Shown: positions 1 through 5,954 of the stretch, piece by piece
Layout: each line of letters starts with the position of its first letter
How positions within the stretch are numbered: position 1 is the first letter of the stretch
NCBI GenBank assembly: GCA_964399475.1
Contig: CAYNRB010000185.1
Location: forward strand, 1 to 6,428
Direction of reading: 5' to 3'
Length of the DNA stretch: 6,428 bases
Origin: QPIN01 sp964399475
GTDB taxonomy: Bacteria; Pseudomonadota; Gammaproteobacteria; Methylococcales; Methylomonadaceae
Made by a program: the position numbers and the translations under genes
Notes under the pieces: generated by a model
What the model was told of the DNA's origin: nothing
The model's input: the letters and a program-made list of their open reading frames with translations, nothing else
Databases searched by the model: none

Positions 1-45
1 TAGCAAGCATTTACCAGAAAGGATTTACCTTTCACTCATTTTCTA

Positions 46-52
46 GAGAGGA
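46..52 (+). promoter_or_regulatory. Ribosome binding site of the OBAP-family lipoprotein gene
   Basis: GAGAGGA lies five bases before the ATG at 58. It is a strong Shine-Dalgarno sequence and supports this start. No promoter can be recognised in the short upstream stretch, so the gene may be transcribed from beyond the window edge. Confidence 0.7.
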
Positions 53-57
53 TTATA

Positions 58-636
58 ATGAATTACAAAATATTACTCACAAGCGCTTTAATCCCATTAA
101 TGGTAGGGTGCGCAACAACTGAAAGCTCATCTGTAATAGCCGATACGCAAGTCAAACTATACAATGAAACCTTCAATCCACGTCAAAAAGAATATCCTAA
201 TCACCTAGGTTTTAATGACTTACATATTCAGGCTATTAGACATTTGGTTCCTGATACACATGATATTCACGATCCTAAATTACAAGTCATTGTTCATCAT
301 CACTGTAAAGCCTATGATGATGCTACCCTGATTTGTCTAATGTTCCATTCCGGCATGAAAGATCAGGATAAACCTATGGGGTTTGAATATATTATTACCA
401 CGGCTCAATTTAATACGCTCCCAGAAAACGAGAAAAAATATTGGCACTATCACAAAACAGAAATTCCCAGAGCACATGTAACTTTACCGGATTTAACAGC
501 TGAAGAAGCGGCTAAATTGCTACCTGCTATCGGCGAAACTTATGGAAAAGTAATTTATTTTAAGCAACCAGAAGACGAATTTCCATTAGGTGAACCTTAT
601 GTCGTTGTTGTTCAGGATATGCCTGAACAAGATTAA
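58..636 (+). CDS. DUF1264/OBAP-family lipoprotein
   Basis: This 192-residue protein belongs, by motif recognition, to the DUF1264 family, known in plants as oil body-associated proteins (OBAP). Residues 1-17 form a lipoprotein signal peptide ending in MVG before Cys18; Met at -3 is a tolerated but not ideal lipobox residue. Alanine at +2 suggests outer-membrane sorting. The family core covers about residues 52-186: HHHC at 80-83, a second Cys at 93, GFEYIIT at 108-114, LPENEKKYWHYH at 121-132 with His130 and His132, and PLGEP at 176-180. Plant members have the same HHxC, EYII, LPxxEKxxWHxH and PLG blocks. The clustered His and Cys residues could bind a metal, but that is inference. The biochemical role of bacterial members is unknown to me. 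The start is supported by the upstream GAGAGGA. No operon partner is visible downstream, where a repeat element begins. Confidence 0.8.
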   Translation: MNYKILLTSALIPLMVGCATTESSSVIADTQVKLYNETFNPRQKEYPNHLGFNDLHIQAIRHLVPDTHDIHDPKLQVIVHHHCKAYDDATLICLMFHSGMKDQDKPMGFEYIITTAQFNTLPENEKKYWHYHKTEIPRAHVTLPDLTAEEAAKLLPAIGETYGKVIYFKQPEDEFPLGEPYVVVVQDMPEQD

Positions 637-672
637 TACTTCAAGGTAACGAGAGATTATGAAATCAAACTG

Positions 673-790
673 AATTTGTAGGTTGGATGAAGATTTTTTA
701 GCACAGCGAAAAAACGAAATCCGACAGTATTCTAAAAGATCAGATTTCGTTATCGCGCCTCGCATAATAAGTCAATCCAACCTACAGATT
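673..790. repeat. Palindromic repeat element (MITE/REP-like), about 118 bp
   Basis: TGTAGGTTGGAT at 677-688 is the exact reverse complement of ATCCAACCTACA at 775-786. Three further pairs (673-675 with 788-790) lie outside one G-T wobble. Inside, AACGAAATC at 713-721 pairs with GATTTCGTT at 743-751, so the whole element can fold into a long cruciform or hairpin. There is also a half-site fold: TTGGAT at 683-688 nearly complements ATCCGA at 719-724. No reading frame or transposase lies inside. Repeats starting TGTAGGTTGG and ending CCAACCTACA are, from general knowledge, widely scattered between genes in some gammaproteobacteria. That this copy is one of a genomic family is inference. A clear target-site duplication is not seen. 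Confidence 0.7.
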
Positions 791-797
791 AAGTCAT

Positions 798-829
798 TGT
801 TTATTAAAATTTTAATTGTTAAATAAACA
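798..829. repeat. AT-rich inverted repeat
   Basis: TGTTTATT at 798-805 pairs with AATAAACA at 822-829. The loop contains most of the 12-bp palindrome TTAAAATTTTAA (804-815). It has no GC clamp and no following T-run, so it is unlikely to be a terminator. It may be an AT-rich protein-binding or promoter-proximal region, but no function can be assigned. Confidence 0.35.
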
Positions 830-865
830 GTATTGCAATCATAGACCAGCTATTGCATTTTTCAC

Positions 866-895
866 ACGCATTTGTTATTCCTCCTCTTGATGCGT
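866..895 (+). promoter_or_regulatory. Hairpin with C-rich (CCUCCUC) loop in the peroxidase leader; possible small RNA or leader element
   Basis: ACGCAT at 866-871 pairs with ATGCGT at 890-895, extended by one T-G wobble. The loop exposes CCTCCTC at 880-886, which resembles an anti-Shine-Dalgarno sequence as seen in C-rich loops of several bacterial small RNAs. Twenty bases further on comes a terminator-like hairpin (916-943). Stem-loop plus terminator is the usual layout of a small RNA, or of a structured 5' leader. No good promoter was found upstream, and the stem is short, so this is a candidate only. Confidence 0.3.
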
Positions 896-915
896 TATAT
901 CAGAGCTTTTGATAC

Positions 916-943
916 AGCGGAAATTCCATTTCCGCTTTTTTTT
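916..943 (+). terminator. Intrinsic terminator-like hairpin directly upstream of the peroxidase gene
   Basis: AGCGGAAAT (916-924) and ATTTCCGCT (928-936) form a perfect 9-bp stem with a TCC loop, followed without a break by eight T residues (936-943). This is a textbook Rho-independent terminator on the + strand. It could end the upstream transcript, end a small RNA from 787-943, or act as an attenuator for the peroxidase gene, whose chosen ATG follows ten bases later. The caveat is that if the peroxidase starts at the TTG at 909, this sequence would be coding. Confidence 0.65.
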
Positions 944-946
944 GGA
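944..946 (+). promoter_or_regulatory. Short Shine-Dalgarno (GGA) for the peroxidase gene
   Basis: GGA lies seven bases before the ATG at 954 and immediately after the terminator-like T-run. It is weak but well spaced and favours this ATG. The surrounding GGAAAT (944-949) can also pair with ATTTCC (928-933), the right arm of the terminator stem. Confidence 0.4.
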
Positions 947-953
947 AATCCTT

Positions 954-2015
954 ATGTATCTAATTCTACTTATAAGCCTGATTCTCTCCTTTCCCATTTT
1001 AGCTGATAATACCTTAGGCTTACCACCACTTAATATTCCAAAAAACAACCCTCAAACTGCTGAAAAAATTGCCTTAGGACGCGCTTTTTTTTTAGATTCC
1101 CGTTTTAGTGCAGACGGTTCAATCAGTTGCGCCAGCTGTCATCATTTTAATAAAGCCATGACAGATGGTCTTGTTACGGCAAAAGGCATTAATCAAAAAA
1201 AAGGTCTTCGAAATGCTCCAACCCTAGTAAATGCAGCATTTTTTGAAACCTTGTTCGTGGATGGACGAGCGACTAGCCTTGAAGACCAGGCACTCGACCC
1301 TTTTTTAAATCCTATTGAACATGGACTTAAAAACAACCAGCAAATACTTAATGTAGTCCTCAAAGATAAAAACTACAGCAAAACCTTAGAAAAAATATTC
1401 GACATACCTCAAAAAAAAATAACTGTTCAGCATATTGCTAAAGTGATAGCAAGTTATGAAAGAACCTTGATAGCGGGTAATTCGGCATTTGATCAATATT
1501 TTTTTGGTCGTGACCGGACTCAATTATCTGCTAGCTCAGCCAGAGGTCTACGTGTTTTTAGACGCAAAGGTAATTGTGCTAATTGTCATGAAATATCCTG
1601 GAATAATGCTTTTTTTAGCGACAATAGATTTTATAATATTGGCATTGGTTATTCAAAAATCCAATCATTAATAGATGGTATTGTCCAGCTCATAGGTAAG
1701 GGTGAAAAACCAAATTTGTTTCCCCTAACAGAAACTCAACGTTTTGAACTAGGTCGGTACAATGTCACTAAAGTGTTAGCTGACATCGGTAAGTTTAAGA
1801 CACCAACCCTACGTAATATTGCCTTAACAGCACCTTATATGCATGATGGCAGCATAAAAACACTAGCAGAAGTAGTGGAATACTATGATAAAGGTGGGAA
1901 CAGAAACCAATTTATAGATGCTGCTATGTATCCATTACATCTGACTAAAAAGGAAAAATCTGATTTAGTAGCCTTTATGCAATCCTTAAGCAGTGCTACT
2001 TTGATAAATTATTAA
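954..2015 (+). CDS. Di-heme cytochrome c peroxidase / MauG-family protein
   Basis: This 353-residue protein is exported to the periplasm and carries two c-type hemes. The signal peptide is residues 1-17, with cleavage likely after ILA. The first heme site is CASCH at 59-63 and the second is CANCH at 208-212. Other family blocks are GLRNAPTLVNAAF (84-96), VDGRA (102-106), FKTPTLRN (281-288) and APYMHDG (293-299). Family members reduce hydrogen peroxide with electrons from small cytochromes or copper proteins; the MauG branch instead oxidises protein residues. No mau genes are nearby, so peroxidase is the safer name. The usual FWDGRA tryptophan is replaced by Val102. An upstream TTG at 909 is in frame and would add 15 residues with a basic n-region (RK..R), which the ATG start lacks. 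I prefer ATG 954 because of its GGA and because the TTG start would place the terminator hairpin inside the gene. Confidence 0.88.
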   Translation: MYLILLISLILSFPILADNTLGLPPLNIPKNNPQTAEKIALGRAFFLDSRFSADGSISCASCHHFNKAMTDGLVTAKGINQKKGLRNAPTLVNAAFFETLFVDGRATSLEDQALDPFLNPIEHGLKNNQQILNVVLKDKNYSKTLEKIFDIPQKKITVQHIAKVIASYERTLIAGNSAFDQYFFGRDRTQLSASSARGLRVFRRKGNCANCHEISWNNAFFSDNRFYNIGIGYSKIQSLIDGIVQLIGKGEKPNLFPLTETQRFELGRYNVTKVLADIGKFKTPTLRNIALTAPYMHDGSIKTLAEVVEYYDKGGNRNQFIDAAMYPLHLTKKEKSDLVAFMQSLSSATLINY

Positions 2016-2237
2016 CTCCTCGCTCTTAGAATTACCGACTGAACAAGTTCAGACAACCTGATCTCACGGAAATTAATTTGATACCCAATAATGCTAAGGC
2101 TAAGTTTTGTAAACTATAACAAGCGCCCATAATGCCATGAATGTTGGGTTACGTTTAATTTTCTTACAACTACCTGCATTTTATTAAATCGGATCAGGAG
2201 TTCTGAAGTTATACCTACCCATTTATTTTCACACTTT

Positions 2238-2595
2238 TTAAAAAATAACCGTCGCTTCTTTGACTTGCTTTCTTCCATTAAACTTAGCCTCATATAATGC
2301 ATCATCTGCTGATTTAATTAGATCACCCATTTCAGAGCTTATTTGAGGTACTATGGTTGCAACGCCTATACAGATAGTTACTGAATTATTATTTTTTACA
2401 ACATGGGGTATTTTCAGGCTTTCAATGTTATCACGCATTATTTCTGCTAGTAGATATGTAGCGGATGAATCTGCTTCAGGTAAAATGGCTAAAAACTCTT
2501 CTCCACCATAGCATCCTATAAAATCTGATGGCCTTTTTAAACATTCAGATAATTACCTGGCAACAATAGTTAAGCATTGATCGCCACCTGAATGA
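2238..2595 (-). pseudogene. GGDEF-domain (diguanylate cyclase) gene fragment with in-frame stop
   Basis: Read from 2594 down, the minus strand gives HSGGDQCLTIVAR, then TAA (2555-2553), then LSECLKRPSD, GCYGGEEF, LAILPE, SLKIPH, CIGVAT, SADDALYEAK and a normal stop at 2238. This is the second half of a GGDEF domain, which makes cyclic di-GMP from two GTP. The active-site GGEEF is intact, and an RxxD inhibitory-site motif (RPSD) sits five residues before it, as in the family. The usual Arg before YGGEEF is Cys. Frame and spacing match the family on both sides of the stop, so it is a single nonsense change, not a frameshift. The start of the gene is lost in the N gap. The only later ATG (2438) follows GGEEF and could not give an active enzyme. 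A base error near the contig end (41 bases away) is also possible. Confidence 0.8.
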
Positions 2596-2695
2596 NNNNN
2601 NNNNNNNNNNNNNNNNNNNNNNNNNNNNNNNNNNNNNNNNNNNNNNNNNNNNNNNNNNNNNNNNNNNNNNNNNNNNNNNNNNNNNNNNNNNNNNN
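2596..2695. other. Assembly gap of 100 N
   Basis: The run is exactly 100 N, the conventional placeholder for a scaffold join of unknown length. Coding sequence is broken on both sides: a GGDEF domain to the left and the last codons of rlmB to the right. The true distance, and whether other genes lie between, cannot be known from this window. Confidence 0.97.
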
Positions 2696-3415
2696 AACCT
2701 CATAGATCATTATGCCGGCTGCAACTGATACATTAAGACTTTCAATTTTCCCCCGCATTGGCAAATTAACTAGAAAATCACATTGCTCTCGCGTTAATCG
2801 CCTCATTCCTTTTCCTTCTGTTCCCATTACCAAAACAAGTGGAACCGTTAAATCTGCAGAAAAAACAGTTTGCTTCGCATCTCCAGAAGAACCCACCACC
2901 CACAAGTTTTGTTGTTTTAACCAACGTAACGTTCTTGCAAGGTTTGTTACCTGATAAACGGGTACTGTTTCAGCAGCTCCAGAAGCAACTTTACAGACAG
3001 TTGGGGTAATCCCAGAAGAATTATCTTTAGGAATAATAATCCCATGCACACCACCTGCATCTGCTGTTCGTAGACATGCACCTAAATTATGTGGATCTTG
3101 GACTTGATCCAGAACCAAAAAAAAGGCAGTTTCAGTTAATGATTGCACAACATGTTTCAATTCATTTTCAGAATGTACTGAAGGTATCTCAACTTCAAGC
3201 ACTATACCTTGATGATTTTGTCCGTCGGTTTTTTTATCCAGTTGCTTTCTATCACTGTGTTCAACTTTAATACCCAGCCCTTTCAACTGATCAATCATAG
3301 GCTGTATGCGTTTATCTTTCCTTTGCTGATCAACCCAGACTGTTTTTATTTTACTGGCAGAATAGTCCAATGCAGCCTGTGCAGAATGAATCCCATAGAC
3401 TTTGGTTGAATTCAT
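2696..3415 (-). CDS. rlmB: 23S rRNA (guanosine-2'-O-)-methyltransferase RlmB, 3' end lost in gap
   Basis: RlmB is a SpoU-family (knotted SPOUT fold) enzyme that uses S-adenosylmethionine to methylate the 2'-OH of a guanosine in the peptidyl-transferase region of 23S rRNA (G2251 in E. coli). The 240 visible residues start STKVYGIHS, as usual for RlmB. An N-terminal substrate-binding domain (about 4-75, ending NHQGIVLEV) precedes the catalytic domain. Motif 1 is LDQVQDPHNLGACLRTAD (102-119, with Asn110 and Arg116), motif 2 is VMGTEGKGM (196-204) and motif 3 is LPMRGKIESLNVSVAAG (218-234). The E. coli protein has 243 residues, so only a few codons are missing. The frame formally continues through the N to a stop at 2570, but that tail (IQVAINA) is GGDEF-gene DNA read in the wrong frame. 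The ATG overlaps the rnr stop as ATGA, implying co-transcription and translational coupling. Confidence 0.93.
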
Positions 3416-5730
3416 GATTTTCTTGATTTCCTTTTCGACGTTTTCTTATCCTTGGTTGATTTAGGTTTAGTATTTTTATTAGATACTTTTTTGGTTTTAG
3501 AACTTTTGGCTGGTTTTCCTGCTCTTTTTGGTTTATTCTGACTAATCAAATCAAAATCAATTTTCTTTTCATCCAAATCGACTCTAGCGACTTTAATCTT
3601 TACCTTATCACCCAATCTATATCGAATACCTGTACGTTCACCTAATAATTGATGTGATTGTGCATCGAAATGAAAATAATCCTGAGGTAAATTGCTAATA
3701 TGTACCAGGCCTTCAACATAAATATTTTCTAATTCAACAAAAAAACCAAATCCAGTAACGGCGGTAATAATTCCCTTAAATTCTTCGCCTATCTTATCCA
3801 TGATATATTCACATTTAAGCCAATTGACTACATCTCTTGTTGCTTCATCAGCCCTACGTTCATTCGCAGAACAATGCTCCCCCAAGATCATCATGTCAGG
3901 TAATCCATAAACAAAACTCTCTGCAGTTTTTCCTGCTAAACAATGCTTGATAGCCCGATGAACCAGTAAATCCGGATAACGTCTAATTGGCGAAGTAAAA
4001 TGCGCATAAGCCTCTAGAGCCAAACCAAAATGTCCTTTAATTTCCGGACTATAAACGGCCTGAGACATGGATCTTAACAATACAGTTTGTATTAGATGTA
4101 CATCTGCCCTGCCCTGTACTGAATTTAATAAATTCATATAATCCAAAGGTTTAGGCTTATCAGAGCCACCTAATACCAATCCCAGTTCATTCAAAAAGGA
4201 TTTTAATGTCAGTAATTTTTCAGAACTCGGCCCCTCATGTACTCGCAATAAATGTGGCATTTTCTTACGAATTAGAAAACGTGCCGCCGCCATATTGGCA
4301 GTAATCATGAACTCTTCAATTAATTTATGTGCATCATTTCGCTGCGTCGGAATGATTTTTTCAATTTTTCTATCGGCAGCAAAAATAATCTGTGTATCTT
4401 GGGTATCAAAATCCATCGCCCCACGAGATTCACGACCTTGTCGCATGACTTTATATAAGCTGTACAACTCTTGAAGATGGGGAACTAAGGGTGCAAATTT
4501 TTTACTTAGGGGCTTATTCCCATCCACCAGAATTTTAGCAACCTGGGTATAAGTCAAACGGGCATGAGAACGCATGACTGCATTAGAAAACTTAGAACGG
4601 ATTAACTTACCATGTTCACTAATATAGAGTTCGCAGACCATACACAAGCGGTCAACGTCGGGATTCAAAGAGCAGAGTCCATTAGATAATATCTCAGGTA
4701 GCATCGGTATAACCTGTTCAGGAAAATACACCGAAGTACTCCGGTTTTTTGCCTCATTATCTAAAGCTGTGTTTACTTGAACATAATGCGATACATCGGC
4801 TATAGCAACCAGCAACTTCCAGCCTTTAGCTGTTTTATGACAATAAACAGCATCATCAAAATCACGGGCATCTTCACCATCAATCGTCACTAATGGCAGT
4901 TTTCTAATATCAAGCCTATTTTCCTTAGCTGATTCAGGTACTGTTTTTGTTAATGGTTTTGTTTCTTCCAATACTTCATCTGGCCATTGAAAGGGAAGAT
5001 CATGGGAGCGAAGAGCTACCTCAATTTCCATGCCAGGTGCCATATGTTTACCTAGCACTTCAACTATACGGCCTATTGCCTGATTGTGTTTCCCTGGATG
5101 TTGAATTATTTCAGCAACCACAATCTGGCCTTTTTTTGCTTTGCCAAGTTCGTCTTTAGGAATCAATATATCCTGACTGATCTTTTTATTATCAGGCACC
5201 ACAAAAGTCAAACCTTTTTCTTTTAATAAACGCCCAACTACCTGACTGGTATTTCTCTCCAGCACTTCTACCAGAGCCCCTTCCCTGCGCCCTTTTCTAT
5301 CAATACCTGCGACACGAACTACTACTCGGTCATTATGCATCAGAGATTTCATTTCCCGAGGGGATAAAAACAAATCCGCCGAACCATCATCAGGTTTAAC
5401 AAAACCAAAACCATCAGCATGACCTAACACTCTGCCAGCAATCAAATCTTTACTATTAACCAGACAATATTTTTGTCTACGATTAAACAACAGTTGACCA
5501 TCTCGCTCCATTGCCCGTAATCGACGACGCAATGCTTCCAAATCATCTGTTGAATCAAGACCAAATTGCTGAGCAATTTGCTGACGCCGTAGAGGCTTTC
5601 CAACCTCTTTAATTAGTTGAAGAATAAGTTCACGACTAGGTATGGGTCTTTCATATTTTTCAGCTTCTCGCTGGGCATAAGGATCTTCTTTTTGGGTAAA
5701 ATCAATTGATTGATCGGGATCAGGGAGCAT
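3412..5730 (-). CDS. rnr: Ribonuclease R (3'-5' exoribonuclease)
   Basis: RNase R is a cytoplasmic, processive 3'-5' hydrolytic exoribonuclease of the RNB family that degrades structured RNA, including rRNA and mRNA fragments. At 772 residues it is near the E. coli length (813). In order: a winged-helix region (about 32-90), cold-shock domain 1 (about 98-140, GHADGFGFVKPD), cold-shock domain 2 (about 163-225), the RNB domain (about 271-600) and an S1 domain (about 650-730), then a Lys/Ser-rich tail (733-772). The catalytic block TIDGEDARDFDD gives metal-binding Asp284, Asp290, Asp292 and Asp293, matching E. coli D272, D278, D280 and D281. Tyr316 and the FTSPIRRYPDLLVHR block (578-592) are also present, so the enzyme should be active. 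A stop codon directly precedes the ATG, so no longer start exists. The Shine-Dalgarno is weak (A-rich leader, AAAGAAA). It is first in an operon with rlmB. Confidence 0.97.
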   Translation of the reverse strand: MLPDPDQSIDFTQKEDPYAQREAEKYERPIPSRELILQLIKEVGKPLRRQQIAQQFGLDSTDDLEALRRRLRAMERDGQLLFNRRQKYCLVNSKDLIAGRVLGHADGFGFVKPDDGSADLFLSPREMKSLMHNDRVVVRVAGIDRKGRREGALVEVLERNTSQVVGRLLKEKGLTFVVPDNKKISQDILIPKDELGKAKKGQIVVAEIIQHPGKHNQAIGRIVEVLGKHMAPGMEIEVALRSHDLPFQWPDEVLEETKPLTKTVPESAKENRLDIRKLPLVTIDGEDARDFDDAVYCHKTAKGWKLLVAIADVSHYVQVNTALDNEAKNRSTSVYFPEQVIPMLPEILSNGLCSLNPDVDRLCMVCELYISEHGKLIRSKFSNAVMRSHARLTYTQVAKILVDGNKPLSKKFAPLVPHLQELYSLYKVMRQGRESRGAMDFDTQDTQIIFAADRKIEKIIPTQRNDAHKLIEEFMITANMAAARFLIRKKMPHLLRVHEGPSSEKLLTLKSFLNELGLVLGGSDKPKPLDYMNLLNSVQGRADVHLIQTVLLRSMSQAVYSPEIKGHFGLALEAYAHFTSPIRRYPDLLVHRAIKHCLAGKTAESFVYGLPDMMILGEHCSANERRADEATRDVVNWLKCEYIMDKIGEEFKGIITAVTGFGFFVELENIYVEGLVHISNLPQDYFHFDAQSHQLLGERTGIRYRLGDKVKIKVARVDLDEKKIDFDLISQNKPKRAGKPAKSSKTKKVSNKNTKPKSTKDKKTSKRKSRKS

Positions 5731-5805
5731 TTATTTTTTTATTTTTTCTTTAGGAATAATACTTTAAAAGTACACAAACCCCATCATAACTTAAACAATA
5801 AGGTT

Positions 5806-5834
5806 TTGACATATTAATCCATATACAGTGTTAT
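5806..5834 (+). promoter_or_regulatory. Sigma70-type promoter for mscL
   Basis: A perfect -35 box TTGACA (5806-5811) is followed after 17 bases by TGTTAT (5829-5834), four of six matches to TATAAT. Transcription would begin near 5841 and give a leader of roughly 114 bases before the mscL ATG. No equally good promoter was found on the minus strand for rnr in the same divergent region. Confidence 0.55.
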
Positions 5835-5868
5835 GGAATAGAGAGCACATTAAACTAACCGACAATAA

Positions 5869-5882
5869 ATAAGCTAGCTTAT
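5869..5882. promoter_or_regulatory. Perfect 14-bp palindrome in the rnr-mscL intergenic region
   Basis: ATAAGCTAGCTTAT is perfectly self-complementary. It lies downstream of the predicted mscL start point and 72 bases before its ATG, and also upstream of rnr. It has no loop and no T-run, so a dimeric repressor site is likelier than a terminator. Whether any regulator binds here is unknown. Two ATTCAG copies (5886-5891 and 5897-5902) follow it. Confidence 0.3.
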
Positions 5883-5939
5883 CCTATTCAGAATTCATTC
5901 AGTTATTATTATGATAATGAATTTTCTTTTATATATTTT

Positions 5940-5944
5940 AAGGG
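5940..5944 (+). promoter_or_regulatory. Ribosome binding site of mscL
   Basis: AAGGG lies ten bases before the ATG at 5955. The distance is slightly long for that ATG and longer still (16) for the in-frame ATG at 5961, so it favours the first. Confidence 0.55.
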
Positions 5945-5954
5945 CTTAAATATT

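Noticed and set aside
17..33. GAAAGG/CCTTTC hairpin before the lipoprotein gene
   Set aside because: Only six pairs with a five-base loop and no T-run; may be chance, and the upstream context is outside the window.
1489..1671. Plus-strand frame of 60 codons inside the peroxidase gene
   Set aside because: It is a shadow frame within a gene whose reading frame is fixed by two heme motifs.
2039..2052. CTGAAC-AA-GTTCAG as a LexA box or terminator
   Set aside because: Spacing between CTG and CAG is eight, not ten, and between GAAC and GTTC two, not four. No T-run follows, and it lies after the peroxidase gene, not at a promoter.
2115..2154. ATAACAAGCG...GTTGGGTTACG as an attC site or a second copy of the palindromic repeat
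   Set aside because: The left end does not match RYYYAAC, the two ends do not pair, and similarity to the 673-790 element is limited to a few bases.
2114..2305. Minus-strand open frame of 63 codons
   Set aside because: It overlaps the end of the GGDEF fragment in another frame, shows no recognisable motif and has no ribosome binding site of note.
2238..2438. Minus-strand frame of 66 codons as an independent gene
   Set aside because: Its first Met is inside the GGDEF domain after GGEEF; the family sequence continues upstream in the same frame, so it is a piece of the broken gene.
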